Shown here: one piece after another, positions 8,366 to 17,424 of the stretch | Layout of the letters: each line of letters starts with the position of its first letter | Numbering within the stretch: the stretch's first letter is position 1 | Source of the DNA: Paraburkholderia tuberum STM678 | GTDB lineage: Bacteria > Pseudomonadota > Gammaproteobacteria > Burkholderiales > Burkholderiaceae | Assembly (NCBI RefSeq): GCF_902833905.1 | Contig: NZ_CADFGP010000020.1 | Coordinates: 62,001-126,000 of the forward strand | DNA length: 64,000 nt | Direction: 5' to 3' | Notes under the pieces: generated by a model | What the model saw: the letters and a program-made list of their open reading frames with translations, nothing else | Databases searched by the model: none | Told to the model about the DNA's origin: nothing | Program-made: the position numbers and the translations under genes

Positions 8366-9700
8366 TCAGCCGCGTTCGTTGTTGTTCTGCCGCATCCGGT
8401 ATTCGGCGCTGCGTGCGTGCGCTTGCAGACCTTCGCCGTATGCCAGTTCCGCGGCAATCTCGCCGAGCGTCTGCGCACCTTCCGCGCTGACCTCGATCAG
8501 GCTCGAACGCTTGAAGAAATCATAGACGCCGAGCGGCGACGAAAACCGTGCGGTACGCGACGTCGGCAGCACATGATTCGGGCCCGCGCAGTAGTCGCCG
8601 AGGCTCTCGCTCGTGTAACGGCCAAGGAAGATCGCGCCTGCGTGACGGATCTGCTGCGCCCACTGATGCGGCTCCAGCGCCGAAATTTCAAGGTGCTCCG
8701 GCGCGATGTCGTTGGCGATCGCGCAAGCCTCGGCCATGTCGCGCACCTTGATCAGCGCGCCGCGGTTTTCGAGCGACGTGCGGATCACTTCGCGGCGCGG
8801 CAGGGTGGGCAGCAGTTCGTCGATCGCTTCCTGCACGCGCGCGATGAACGCGTCGTCGGGGCACAGCAGGATCGACTGCGCGAGCTCGTCATGCTCGGCT
8901 TGCGAAAACAGGTCCATCGCGACCCAGCGCGGGTCGGTCGTGCCGTCGCACAACACGAGGATTTCCGACGGCCCGGCGATCATGTCGATGCCGACCGTGC
9001 CGAACACGCGACGCTTCGCCGACGCGACGTACGCGTTGCCGGGGCCGCAGATCTTGTCGACCGCGGGCACAGTCTGCGTGCCGTACGCGAGTGCAGCTAC
9101 CGCCTGCGCGCCGCCGATCGTGAACACGCGATCGACGCCACCCAGCAGAGCCGCCGCGAGCACGAGCGGATTCTTCACGCCTTCCGGCGTCGGCACGACC
9201 ATCACGATTTCGCGCACGCCGGCCACCCGCGCCGGTATCGCGTTCATCAGCACCGACGACGGATACGCGGCCTTGCCACCCGGCACGTAGATCCCCGCGC
9301 GATCGAGCGGCGTGACCTTCTGGCCGAGCACGGTGCCGTCGGCTTCGGTGTACTGCCAGCTATGGCTGCCGCACTCGATCTTCTGCTTCTCGTGATAGCC
9401 GCGCACGCGTGCCGCCGCCGCTTCGAGCGACGCGCGCCGCTTCGGCTCGAGACTTTCGAGCGCCGCCTCGAGCTCGGCCATCGGCAGTTCGAGTTCGGCC
9501 ACGCTTTTGGCATCGACGCGATCGAAGCGATTCGTGTACTCGAGCACCGCCTCGTCGCCGCGCGCCTTCACGTCGTTCAGAATCTGCGCGACCGCGCGCT
9601 CGATGGCTTCGTCTTCGCTCGCCTCGAACGCGAGCACCGCATGCAGCGACTTGTGGAAGTCGCGAGCGGTGGAATCGAGTTTGCGAATCTTGGTAGACAT
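8366..9700 (-). CDS. hisD: Histidinol dehydrogenase
   Basis: HisD is the zinc-dependent enzyme that oxidises histidinol to histidine in two NAD-linked steps. The 444-residue protein shows the signature region IDMIAGPSEILVL, the metal and catalytic residues in FSQAEHDE, and the distal APEHLEI motif. Length matches the family. It lies 58 bp after hisG and is transcribed with it. Confidence 0.96.
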   Translation of the reverse strand: MSTKIRKLDSTARDFHKSLHAVLAFEASEDEAIERAVAQILNDVKARGDEAVLEYTNRFDRVDAKSVAELELPMAELEAALESLEPKRRASLEAAAARVRGYHEKQKIECGSHSWQYTEADGTVLGQKVTPLDRAGIYVPGGKAAYPSSVLMNAIPARVAGVREIVMVVPTPEGVKNPLVLAAALLGGVDRVFTIGGAQAVAALAYGTQTVPAVDKICGPGNAYVASAKRRVFGTVGIDMIAGPSEILVLCDGTTDPRWVAMDLFSQAEHDELAQSILLCPDDAFIARVQEAIDELLPTLPRREVIRTSLENRGALIKVRDMAEACAIANDIAPEHLEISALEPHQWAQQIRHAGAIFLGRYTSESLGDYCAGPNHVLPTSRTARFSSPLGVYDFFKRSSLIEVSAEGAQTLGEIAAELAYGEGLQAHARSAEYRMRQNNNERG

Positions 9701-9758
9701 ACAGGTATCCGTTTCGGTAAGGCGCGCTATCAGTGCAACGTCACATTGCCATCGTCAG

Positions 9759-10460
9759 TCAGGCCGCCGGGGCGGCGGTTTTCGACGAAGCATTGGCAAA
9801 CGCGTCGAGAATCGGCCGCAACGCGGCGCGTTTGAGCTTCAGCGCTGCCTGGTTCACGACGAGACGCGACGAAATCTGCATGATCTCCTCCACCTCGACC
9901 AGATTGTTCGCGCGCAGCGTATTACCCGAGCTGACCAGGTCGACGATCGCGTCGGCGAGACCAACCAGCGGAGCGAGTTCCATCGAACCGTACAGCTTGA
10001 TCAGATCGACGTGAACGCCCTTGGCGGCAAAATGCTCACGAGCGGTTTCAACATACTTGGTCGCGACCCGCAGACGCGCGCCCTGGCGCACCGCGTTCGC
10101 ATAATCGAAACCGGCCGCGACCGCGACCGACATGCGGCAACGCGCAATGTCCAGATCCACCGGCTGATACAGGCCGCTGCCGCCATGCTCGAGCAGCACG
10201 TCCTTGCCGGCCACGCCGAAGTCGGCCGCGCCGTACTCGACATAGGTCGGCACGTCGGTCGCGCGCACGACGATCACGCGCAGGTTCGGGTCGGTGGTCG
10301 GCAGAATCAGCTTGCGCGAGCTCTCCGGATCTTCCGCTACCTCGATGCCGGCCGCCGCGAGCAGCGGCAGCGTTTCCTCGAAGATACGCCCTTTCGACAA
10401 CGCGAGCGTGAGCGGCGCGCTGACCGCCGGCGACGACGACGTTTGCGGCATCGAACTCAT
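9759..10460 (-). CDS. hisG: ATP phosphoribosyltransferase, short form
   Basis: HisG condenses ATP with PRPP to open histidine synthesis. The 233-residue protein is the short form: it has LTLALSKGRI at the start, the ADFGVAGKDVLLE core and the PRPP-binding LVSSGNTLRANNL loop, but no C-terminal regulatory domain. Short HisG enzymes are known to need HisZ as a regulatory subunit, and no hisZ is present in this window. The ATG at 10460 overlaps the murA stop as ATGA and has a GGGAGCGGGG ribosome site; a second ATG at 10451 is possible. Confidence 0.95.
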   Translation of the reverse strand: MSSMPQTSSSPAVSAPLTLALSKGRIFEETLPLLAAAGIEVAEDPESSRKLILPTTDPNLRVIVVRATDVPTYVEYGAADFGVAGKDVLLEHGGSGLYQPVDLDIARCRMSVAVAAGFDYANAVRQGARLRVATKYVETAREHFAAKGVHVDLIKLYGSMELAPLVGLADAIVDLVSSGNTLRANNLVEVEEIMQISSRLVVNQAALKLKRAALRPILDAFANASSKTAAPAA

Positions 10461-11719
10461 GCCCCGCTCCCGGAAACCCGGCGCACCTTCGCGCCGATCG
10501 CATTGAGCTTCGCTTCCATGCGGTCGTAGCCGCGATCGAGGTGATAGATGCGGTCGATCAGCGTCTCGCCCTCGGCGCGCAGCGCGGCGATCACAAGACT
10601 CGCGGACGCGCGCAGATCGGTGGCCATCACCTTCGCGCCGGACAGTTTTTCGACGCCGGTTACGAGCGCGGTGTTGCCGTCGATCGTGATGCTCGCGCCG
10701 AGACGGTTCAGCTCCTGGACGTGCATGAAACGGTTTTCGAAGATCGTCTCCACGACTTGCGACGTACCGTCCGCGATCGTGTTGAGCGCCATGAACTGCG
10801 CCTGCATGTCGGTCGGAAACGCCGGGTATTCGGAGGTGCGGAACGTGACCGCGCTCGGGCGCTTGTCCATGCGCACGCGCATCCAGTCGTCGCCTTCCTC
10901 GACCGTGACGCCCGCTTCGCGCAGCTTTTCGGTGACGGCTTCGAGCAGCAGCGGACGCATCTTGCGCAGCATGACGTCGCCGCCGGCCGTCGCGACCGCG
11001 CACAGGAAAGTGCCCGCTTCGATGCGGTCCGGAATCACCGTGTGCTTCGCACCGTGCAGCTTGTCGACGCCATGGATCACCAGACGGTCGGTGCCGATGC
11101 CTTCGATCTTCGCGCCCATCGCGACGAGCAGACGCGCGAGGTCGACCACTTCGGGTTCGCGCGCTGCGTTCTCGATGACCGTCTCGCCTTCGGCGAGCAC
11201 CGCCGCCATCAGCAGGTTCTCGGTACCGGTCACGGTGATCATGTCGGTGACGATGCGCGCGCCCTTCAGACGCTTCGCGCGCGCTTCGATGAAGCCGTGC
11301 TCGATCGTGATCTCGGCGCCCATCGCCTGCAGACCCTTGATGTGCTGATCGACCGGACGCGCGCCGATCGCGCAGCCGCCCGGCAGCGACACGCGCGCAT
11401 GACCGAAGCGCGCGACGAGCGGACCGAGCACGAGGATCGACGCGCGCATCGTCTTCACCATTTCGTACGGCGCGACGAGGTTGTCGACCTTCGACGCGTC
11501 GAGCGCGACGCGCCCTTCGCCGGCTTCGATCCGCACGCCCATCTGGCCGAGCAGCTTGAGCATCGTGCGCACGTCCTGCAGATCGGGCACGTTCTCCAGA
11601 TGCACCGGATCGGCGCTCAGCAGAGCCGCGCACAGGATCGGCAATGCCGCGTTTTTCGCACCCGAGACGACAACTTCACCGGAGAGCGGGTAGCCACCTT
11701 CAATGATGAGTTTATCCAT
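10457..11719 (-). CDS. murA: UDP-N-acetylglucosamine 1-carboxyvinyltransferase
   Basis: MurA transfers enolpyruvate from PEP to UDP-GlcNAc, the committed step of peptidoglycan synthesis. The 420-residue protein begins MDKLIIEGG, has the SGAKNAALP substrate loop near the N-terminus, and carries the catalytic cysteine in LPGGCAIGARPVD, the residue alkylated by fosfomycin. The ATG at 11719 has an AGGAA ribosome site. The frame is open a further 33 codons upstream, but that part is low-complexity and unlike MurA, so I excluded it. It lies between ibaG and hisG with ATGA coupling to hisG. Confidence 0.95.
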   Translation of the reverse strand: MDKLIIEGGYPLSGEVVVSGAKNAALPILCAALLSADPVHLENVPDLQDVRTMLKLLGQMGVRIEAGEGRVALDASKVDNLVAPYEMVKTMRASILVLGPLVARFGHARVSLPGGCAIGARPVDQHIKGLQAMGAEITIEHGFIEARAKRLKGARIVTDMITVTGTENLLMAAVLAEGETVIENAAREPEVVDLARLLVAMGAKIEGIGTDRLVIHGVDKLHGAKHTVIPDRIEAGTFLCAVATAGGDVMLRKMRPLLLEAVTEKLREAGVTVEEGDDWMRVRMDKRPSAVTFRTSEYPAFPTDMQAQFMALNTIADGTSQVVETIFENRFMHVQELNRLGASITIDGNTALVTGVEKLSGAKVMATDLRASASLVIAALRAEGETLIDRIYHLDRGYDRMEAKLNAIGAKVRRVSGSGA

Positions 11720-11830
11720 GCCTGTCGGTTCCTGATCGGCCCGGTTCGCGTCCGGACCTGCTTTGTCTGTGTTCGGCGCGCCGCTAGCGGTGTCGCGCCC
11801 TTCCTGAGTAATTCGCACAAAATTTCCAGA

Positions 11831-12070
11831 TTACGCGTTCTGCCATTCGGCGGGCGTCAGCGTCTTCATGCTGAGCGCGTGGATTTCTTCGCGCATGCGG
11901 TCGCCGAGCGCCGCATACACGAGTTGGTGACGCTGGATCAGGCGCTTGCCTTCGAAGTTCGGCGAGACGATCGTCGCAAAGAAATGCTGACCGTCGCCTT
12001 CGACTTCGAGATGCTCGCACGCGAGTCCAGCTGCAATGTACTGTTTGACCTGTTCGGGAGTCGGCAACAT
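11831..12070 (-). CDS. ibaG: BolA/IbaG-family iron-metabolism protein
   Basis: A 79-residue BolA-like protein, closest in pattern to IbaG (YrbA). The conserved FVSPNF-like segment reads VSPNFEGK and is followed by the helix RHQLVYAALGDRM, which holds the conserved histidine involved in iron-sulphur ligand sharing with monothiol glutaredoxins. In E. coli yrbA (ibaG) also sits directly before murA at the end of the mla cluster, so the neighbourhood supports this call. It lies 15 bp after the ABC permease gene. Confidence 0.9.
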   Translation of the reverse strand: MLPTPEQVKQYIAAGLACEHLEVEGDGQHFFATIVSPNFEGKRLIQRHQLVYAALGDRMREEIHALSMKTLTPAEWQNA

Positions 12071-12085
12071 GAGAGAAGCTCCTCG

Positions 12086-12850
12086 TCAGTGGCGCAGCTT
12101 GTAGCCGGTAGCGAGCATGCGCATCGCCACGGCGGCCAGCACCACGAAGAAACCGGCGACGATCGCGAGGCTCACCAGCGGGTCGATATCCGACACGCCG
12201 AAAAAACCATAGCGAAAGCCGTCGATCATGTAGAAAAACGGATTGAGCCGCGATACTTCGCGCCATACGGGCGGCAGCGTATGCGTCGAGTAGAACACGC
12301 CCGACAGGAACGTGAGCGGCATGATCAGAAAGTTCTGGAACGCGGCGAGCTGGTCGAACTTCTCGGCCCAAATGCCGGCGATCAGACCCAGCGTGCCGAG
12401 AATCGCCGAGCCGAACATCGCGAACACGATGATATAGAGCGGCGCGGTGAAGGCGAGCGGCACGAACCAGATCGTCACGATGAACACGCCGAAGCCGACA
12501 CTCAGCCCGCGCGCCACGGCCGCGAGCACGTAGGCCGCGAACATCTCGTGGTGCGACAGCGGCGGCAGCAGCACGAACACGAGGTTGCCGGTGATCTTCG
12601 ATTGAATCAGCGACGAAGAACTATTCGCGAACGCGTTCTGCAGCACGCTCATCATCACGAGGCCCGGAATCAGGAAGCTCGTGTATTCGACGCCCGGATA
12701 GACCCGCACGTGGCCGCGCAGCGCGTGGCCGAAGATGGTCAGGTAAAGCAGCGCGGTGATGACCGGCGCGAGCACGGTCTGGAACGACACCTTCCAGAAG
12801 CGCAGCAGTTCTTTGTAAAACAGCGTGCTAAATCCACTGTACCCGCTCAT
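12086..12850 (-). CDS. ABC-2 type transporter permease (YadH-like)
   Basis: A 254-residue polytopic protein with about six hydrophobic segments and the ABC-2 permease signature region near residues 165-200 (PLTFLSGVFYSTHTLP). It pairs with the ATPase encoded immediately upstream; the start ATG at 12850 overlaps the ATPase stop as ATGA. The family includes YadH, NodJ and DrrB exporters. The substrate is unknown. Its place between mlaB and ibaG-murA suggests envelope transport, but that is inference from position only. Confidence 0.88.
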   Translation of the reverse strand: MSGYSGFSTLFYKELLRFWKVSFQTVLAPVITALLYLTIFGHALRGHVRVYPGVEYTSFLIPGLVMMSVLQNAFANSSSSLIQSKITGNLVFVLLPPLSHHEMFAAYVLAAVARGLSVGFGVFIVTIWFVPLAFTAPLYIIVFAMFGSAILGTLGLIAGIWAEKFDQLAAFQNFLIMPLTFLSGVFYSTHTLPPVWREVSRLNPFFYMIDGFRYGFFGVSDIDPLVSLAIVAGFFVVLAAVAMRMLATGYKLRH

Positions 12851-13779
12851 GCAAGCCCCTCGATCACTTCTGGACCGTTCATCACCTGAACGAATACGTC
12901 TTCGAGGTCGGCCTTGCGGACCTCGATTTCTTCGAATGTACAACCGGCCGCGCGGCATTGCGCGAGGATGCGCTCGACGTCGTCGTAGCTCGTCAGGCGC
13001 AGCAGATGCTGGCGGCCATTGCCGTTGCCGGCGCCGCTTTCCGCCTCGAGCGGACGCAGCTCGGCAGGCAGCACGCCCTGCGCGAAGCGAACGAACAGTT
13101 GCATGCCGGCGAAACGCTGCAGCAGTGTGCTGGTGCGATCGAGCGCAACGACCTCGCCACGGCGCAGCATCGCGATGCGGTCGCACAACGATTCGGCTTC
13201 TTCCAGATAGTGCGTGGTCAGCACGATCGTGTGGCCTTCGCGATTCAGGCGCGAGATGAACTTCCACAGCGTCTGGCGCAACTCGACGTCGACACCCGCG
13301 GTCGGCTCGTCGAGCACGATCACCGGCGGGCGGTGCACGAGCGCCTGCGCGACCAGCACGCGGCGCTTCATGCCGCCCGACAGCGCGCGCATGTTGGCAT
13401 CGGCCTTTTCGGTGAGATCGAGATTGGCCATGATCTCGTCGATCCACGCGTCGTTGTTGCGCAGCCCGTAGTAGCCGGACTGGATGCGCAAGGTTTCGCG
13501 CACCGTGAAGAACGGATCGAACACGAGCTCCTGCGGCACCACGCCGAGCGCGCGGCGCGCGTTGCGGAAATCGTCAACGACGTCGTGACCGCGCACCGCG
13601 ATGCTGCCTTCGTCGGCGCGCGCGAGACCCGCGAGTATGCTGATGAGCGTCGTCTTGCCCGCGCCGTTCGGACCGAGCAGTCCGAAGAACTCGCCTTCTT
13701 CGACCGTGAGGCTGACGCCCTTGAGCGCCTGCAAGTCCTTGTAGCGCTTCTTGACGTTACGAATTTCTATGGCTGACAT
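12847..13779 (-). CDS. ABC transporter ATP-binding protein (YadG-like)
   Basis: A 310-residue ABC ATPase with Walker A GPNGAGKTT near residue 37, the signature LSGGMKRRVLVAQAL, Walker B VIVLDEPTAGVD and the switch histidine in LTTHYLEEAE. A C-terminal extension of about 90 residues follows the nucleotide-binding domain, as in YadG and DrrA relatives. The start chosen is ATG 13779 (MSAIEIRNV), where the family homology begins. It forms a two-gene exporter with the downstream permease. Confidence 0.9.
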   Translation of the reverse strand: MSAIEIRNVKKRYKDLQALKGVSLTVEEGEFFGLLGPNGAGKTTLISILAGLARADEGSIAVRGHDVVDDFRNARRALGVVPQELVFDPFFTVRETLRIQSGYYGLRNNDAWIDEIMANLDLTEKADANMRALSGGMKRRVLVAQALVHRPPVIVLDEPTAGVDVELRQTLWKFISRLNREGHTIVLTTHYLEEAESLCDRIAMLRRGEVVALDRTSTLLQRFAGMQLFVRFAQGVLPAELRPLEAESGAGNGNGRQHLLRLTSYDDVERILAQCRAAGCTFEEIEVRKADLEDVFVQVMNGPEVIEGLA

Positions 13780-13899
13780 GACTATGGGCCGCGTGCGTCG
13801 CGGCGCCTGAAGTAGCCCCAATGGAGCTTGGGGACGCGCAAATGCTGGAAGAAACGGGAACCGGGGCCGATTAGGGGGCCAGTTCGACGCCCCAAAAAA

Positions 13900-13950
13900 A
13901 CGTTTGATTATAGGGCAAAAACTGACACCCCCGGCCTGGCCGGAAGGGAG
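13900..13950 (-). promoter_or_regulatory. Predicted promoter for the ABC exporter-ibaG-murA-his operon
   Basis: A perfect TATAAT -10 box lies on the minus strand at 13912-13907, about 130 bases upstream of the ABC ATPase start. No good -35 hexamer is seen at 16-18 bp. Just upstream, at about 13930-13945, is a CCGGCC/GGCCGG hairpin followed by a T-rich stretch on the minus strand, which may attenuate transcription coming from mlaB. Confidence 0.45.
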
Positions 13951-13970
13951 GAGACGACGCTAGAGGAGCG

Positions 13971-14291
13971 TCAATGTCGCGCTGACGCAACCATGCTGGA
14001 GGCGCCAGAAGAGAGAAGTGTATCGACGCCGTAGGCCTGCGCGAGACTGGCGAGCCCAGCCGGCAGATTGACGATTTCGAACTTGCCGCCGCGCGCCGCC
14101 GCGGCCCGCACCCACGCGAGCAGGACGGCGAGCGCCGACGAATCGAATTGCGTGAGCGGCGCGCAATCGACGCCGCCCGCACCCGCCGCGATGCGTTGCA
14201 GACCTGCCGCGAGCGCGGCCTTCGCGCTCGCGTGGGTCAGCGTCGTGCCGCTGTCGAAGCGGTTCGCCACCGGGTTCAGCACGTCGCTCAC
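13971..14291 (-). CDS. mlaB: STAS-domain protein MlaB
   Basis: A 106-residue STAS-domain protein, the MlaB subunit that binds the MlaF ATPase and is needed for assembly and activity of the MlaFEDB complex in E. coli. The central VDCAPLTQFDSSALAVLLAW segment carries the conserved DSS(A/S) of STAS domains; the C-terminal part has the LASLAQAYGV helix. The start is GTG 14291, overlapping the mlaC stop as GTGA. It is the last gene of the mla operon here. Confidence 0.9.
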   Translation of the reverse strand: MSDVLNPVANRFDSGTTLTHASAKAALAAGLQRIAAGAGGVDCAPLTQFDSSALAVLLAWVRAAAARGGKFEIVNLPAGLASLAQAYGVDTLLSSGASSMVASARH

Positions 14292-14920
14292 GACTGCTTG
14301 CCCGCGGCGAGTTGCTGATTGCGCTGCGTGAGGAACTGGATCAGTCCGTCCACACCCTTCTGCTGGATCTGCTCGTTGAACTGCTGCTGATACGCCTGGA
14401 TCAGCCACGCGCCGAGCACGTTGATGTCATACACGCGCCAGCCCTGCGCCGTCTTGTACAGGCGGTAGTCGAGTTCGATCGGCTGGCCGTTGTTCATCAC
14501 GACCGAGCGCACCACCGTGTCGGTGTCGTCCGGGTTCATGCGGAACGGCTTGTACTGGATCTGCTGGTCGCGCACCTGCGCGAGCGCGCCCGCGTACGTC
14601 CGGATCAGCAGCATCTTGAACTGCTCGACCACCTGGTTCTGCTGTTCGGGCGTCGCGGTGCGCCAGTTACGGCCCATCGCGAGCTGGGTGGTGCGGCGGA
14701 AATCGATGTACGGCAGGATCTTTTCGTTGACGAGCGCCGTGATGTGCCTGATGTCGCCCTGCTGGATCGACTTGTCGCCCCGAATCGCGTCCATCACCTG
14801 CTGGGTGACGGTCTTGATCAGCGCGTCGGGCGAGCTGGTGTCGACGGTTTGCGCCGATGCGCCCGCGCTGATGAACGAAAACAACGCGGCAAACAACGGA
14901 ATCAGGAAGAATTTTTTCAT
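14288..14920 (-). CDS. mlaC: Periplasmic phospholipid-binding protein MlaC
   Basis: MlaC shuttles phospholipids between the outer-membrane MlaA and inner-membrane MlaFEDB complexes. The 210-residue protein begins MKKFFLIPLF and has a Sec signal peptide cleaved near ASAQ. The mature part has the family motifs DIRHITALVNEKILPYIDF, MGRNWRTATPEQQ and GWRVYDINVLGAWLI. The ATG at 14920 is chosen because it gives a clean signal peptide; the 22 upstream codons of open frame add no homology. It follows mlaA by 114 bp. Confidence 0.94.
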   Translation of the reverse strand: MKKFFLIPLFAALFSFISAGASAQTVDTSSPDALIKTVTQQVMDAIRGDKSIQQGDIRHITALVNEKILPYIDFRRTTQLAMGRNWRTATPEQQNQVVEQFKMLLIRTYAGALAQVRDQQIQYKPFRMNPDDTDTVVRSVVMNNGQPIELDYRLYKTAQGWRVYDINVLGAWLIQAYQQQFNEQIQQKGVDGLIQFLTQRNQQLAAGKQS

Positions 14921-15034
14921 ATCGAGCTTTGCCTCAAAAATAATGCAACAGTTTGAACCGACCTTATCACGCGAGTTCGACGGCAATCGATGCGCAAACT
15001 GCGAGAGTCGTATCGATCTGTTACGGCTGCACGT

Positions 15035-16015
15035 TCAATGCAATCTTAAGGACGGGAAGTTGAAGCGCGTGGGCGGCACCAACTGACCGGCCGGAACTTG
15101 CGTTTCCGGGCCGCCTTTCAGGTCGAGAGGCGGTGTTTCGGCGCCCGACGCGGCCTCCGGTGCCGACGCGCCTTGCGGCGTGCCCACGGCCGCGCCGGAT
15201 GCGGGAGCCGGCTTGGCCGGCGCACCTGCCGCGCCCGTCTCGCCTTCGTCGTACTTCGGCAGCGGCGCTTCCTCGTCGTAGCTCGGCAGTTCCTGCGGAC
15301 GCCGGCGGTTATCCGACAACAGATACTGCCGGCGCTGCAGATACGCGTTACGCACGAACGAGTATTTGTCGAGCGCTGCGCCTTCCAGCAGGTTGCTCGC
15401 TCCGAGCAGGTTCGCGCGCGTGTTGACGATGTTCAGGCCATACAGCGCCCAGCTCAGGCCCGGCGGGTCGACGTAGCTGATCGGGTTCACGTAGTAGTTG
15501 CCGAGCGAGCCGACCGCATCGCGCACCGTGCTCGGCCCGAACAGCGGCAGCACCAGATAGGGGCCCGCCGGCACGCCATAGTGGCCGAGCGTCAGACCGA
15601 GGTCGTTGTCGTGCTTCGGGAGCTTCGCGAGCGTCGCGACGTCGAACAGGCCGCCGACGCCGAACAACGTGTTGATCACGATCCGCATGATGTCGGACAC
15701 GCCGTCGGCGATGCGCAGCTGCAGCAGGTTGTTCGCCGCGATATAGACGTCGCCGATGTTCGAGAAAAAGTTCGTCACGCTGTCGCGAACCGGCTGCGGC
15801 GTGACCCAAACGTAGCCCTGCGCAACCGGCTTCAGCGCGTACTGGTCGATCTTGTCGTTGACGGTGAAGATCGTACGGTTCAGCCCTTCGAACGGGTCGC
15901 CCTTGGTAGGCGTCTGCACGGTCGTGCAACCGGCGAGCAGCGCAGCCGCCACGGCGACCTTGCCGAACTGTAGGACGCGCGCGCCGCTGCGCGCGGTCTG
16001 CAGTGTCGTCTGCAT
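15035..16015 (-). CDS. mlaA: Outer-membrane lipoprotein MlaA (VacJ)
   Basis: MlaA (VacJ) is the outer-membrane lipoprotein that removes surface phospholipids and hands them to MlaC. The 326-residue protein has a type II signal peptide with lipobox LAGC (Cys near residue 29), the DPFEGLNRTIFTVND segment and the GHYGVPAGPYLVLPLFGPST motif. It is longer than E. coli MlaA: about 80 C-terminal residues form a Pro/Ala/Glu-rich tail. Unlike in E. coli, it lies inside the mla operon, between mlaD and mlaC. Confidence 0.94.
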   Translation of the reverse strand: MQTTLQTARSGARVLQFGKVAVAAALLAGCTTVQTPTKGDPFEGLNRTIFTVNDKIDQYALKPVAQGYVWVTPQPVRDSVTNFFSNIGDVYIAANNLLQLRIADGVSDIMRIVINTLFGVGGLFDVATLAKLPKHDNDLGLTLGHYGVPAGPYLVLPLFGPSTVRDAVGSLGNYYVNPISYVDPPGLSWALYGLNIVNTRANLLGASNLLEGAALDKYSFVRNAYLQRRQYLLSDNRRRPQELPSYDEEAPLPKYDEGETGAAGAPAKPAPASGAAVGTPQGASAPEAASGAETPPLDLKGGPETQVPAGQLVPPTRFNFPSLRLH

Positions 16016-16034
16016 CTAATTCTCCTTGTTGGCC

Positions 16035-16565
16035 TTACTGGGCGGCAGCGCCGGAGGCCGGCGCGCCGGGCGCCGGTGCAGGGGCGGATGCGGCGGGCTT
16101 CGCCGCGCCGGAATCCGCGGCCTTGCTATACAGGAACTGGCCGATCAGGTTTTCCAGCACGATCGCCGATTGCGTCATCGAGATCGTATCGCCGGCCTTC
16201 AGCATTTCCGAGTCGCCCCCCGGCTCGAGCCCGATGTACTGCTCGCCGAGCAGACCCGAGGTCAGGATCTTCGCCGAAGTGTCCCTCGGAAACTGATATT
16301 GCTTGTCGATATCGATCGTGACGAGCGCCTGGTAGGTGTTGCTGTCGAAGCCGATCGACGCGACCCGGCCGACCGTCACGCCGGCGCTCTTCACCGGCGC
16401 GCGTGGCTTCAGCCCGCCGATGTTGTCGAACTTCAGCTTGACCGGGTAGGTTGCCTGGAACGACAACGAGCTCATATTGCCGGCCTTCAGCGCAAGAAAC
16501 AGCAACGCCACGAAACCCAGCACCACGAACAGGCCGACCCAGAAGTCGAGAACATTCTTTTTCAT
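16035..16565 (-). CDS. mlaD: Phospholipid transport MCE protein MlaD
   Basis: MlaD is the hexameric MCE-domain subunit anchored in the inner membrane that receives lipid from MlaC. The 176-residue protein starts MKKNVLDFWVGLFVVLG, a membrane helix, followed by the MCE domain with FDNIGGLKPRAPVKSAGV and the LTSGLLGEQYIGLEPGG motif. The C-terminal 25 residues are Ala/Pro-rich. An ATG two codons upstream at 16571 is an equally possible start. It lies 91 bp after mlaE. Confidence 0.93.
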   Translation of the reverse strand: MKKNVLDFWVGLFVVLGFVALLFLALKAGNMSSLSFQATYPVKLKFDNIGGLKPRAPVKSAGVTVGRVASIGFDSNTYQALVTIDIDKQYQFPRDTSAKILTSGLLGEQYIGLEPGGDSEMLKAGDTISMTQSAIVLENLIGQFLYSKAADSGAAKPAASAPAPAPGAPASGAAAQ

Positions 16566-16656
16566 CGTCATCCCAAAGTGAATCCGCCGCGCCGCCGCCA
16601 CCTCCCGCCGTGCGCGGCGCATCATGCACCGCCGGCAGCCGGCATGCTGCGCGGTC

Positions 16657-17424
16657 TTAGCTGAACATTAGTGCGGTCAGGAGGAAATCGAGCCCGAGCA
16701 CCGCGAGCGACGCATACACGACCGTGCGGGTCGTCGCGCGCGACACGCCTTCCGGCGTCGGCTTCGCCTCGTAGCCCTGAAACAGCGCGACGAAGGTCAC
16801 CGCGAGGCCGAACACCACACTCTTGACGACCCCGGCGCCGACATCGCGCCACACGTCGACGCCGCTTTGCATCTGCGACCAGAACGCGCCGGCATCGACG
16901 CCGATCAGCAGCACGCCCACCACGTAACCGCCCAGAACGCCGACCGCGCTGAAGATCGCGGCGAGGATCGGCATCGACACGATGCCGGCCCACAGGCGCG
17001 GCGCGATCACGACCTTGACCGGATCGACGGCCATCATTTCCATCGCGGTGAGCTGCTCGCCCGCCTTCATCAGGCCGATTTCGGCGGTCAGCGACGTGCC
17101 CGCGCGCCCGGCAAACAGCAGCGCGGTCACGACCGGCCCGAGCTCGCGCACGAGCGACAGCGCGACCAGCAACCCGAGCGCCTGCTCGGAGCCATAACGG
17201 TTCAGCGTGTAATAGCCCTGCAGCCCGAGCACGAAGCCGACGAACAGCCCCGACACCGCGATGATCACTAGCGAATAATTACCGACAAAGTGGATCTGCT
17301 TCGTGACAAGACGCGGGCGGCGCAGCAGCGGGAAAAACTCGAGCACGAGCCGCAGGAAGAAGCGCGTCGCGTAGCCGGCGGTGCCGAGCCCGGTGATGAC
17401 CGAGCGACCGATCGTACTGATCAT
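16657..17424 (-). CDS. mlaE: Phospholipid ABC transporter permease MlaE
   Basis: MlaE is the integral permease of the MlaFEDB lipid transporter. The 255-residue protein contains an amphipathic N-terminal interfacial helix, the conserved FVGFVLGLQGY segment, the cytoplasmic coupling motif ELGPVVTALLFAGRAGTSLTA-like region (residues about 95-115), and further hydrophobic helices to the C-terminus. The start ATG at 17424 overlaps the mlaF stop as ATGA. Confidence 0.95.
   Translation of the reverse strand: MISTIGRSVITGLGTAGYATRFFLRLVLEFFPLLRRPRLVTKQIHFVGNYSLVIIAVSGLFVGFVLGLQGYYTLNRYGSEQALGLLVALSLVRELGPVVTALLFAGRAGTSLTAEIGLMKAGEQLTAMEMMAVDPVKVVIAPRLWAGIVSMPILAAIFSAVGVLGGYVVGVLLIGVDAGAFWSQMQSGVDVWRDVGAGVVKSVVFGLAVTFVALFQGYEAKPTPEGVSRATTRTVVYASLAVLGLDFLLTALMFS

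Noticed and set aside
9759..11633. A 624-codon frame that runs from within murA into hisG
   Set aside because: Only its last 233 residues are HisG; the upstream part is Arg-rich translation of murA in another frame. The ATGA junction at 10460 fixes the real start.
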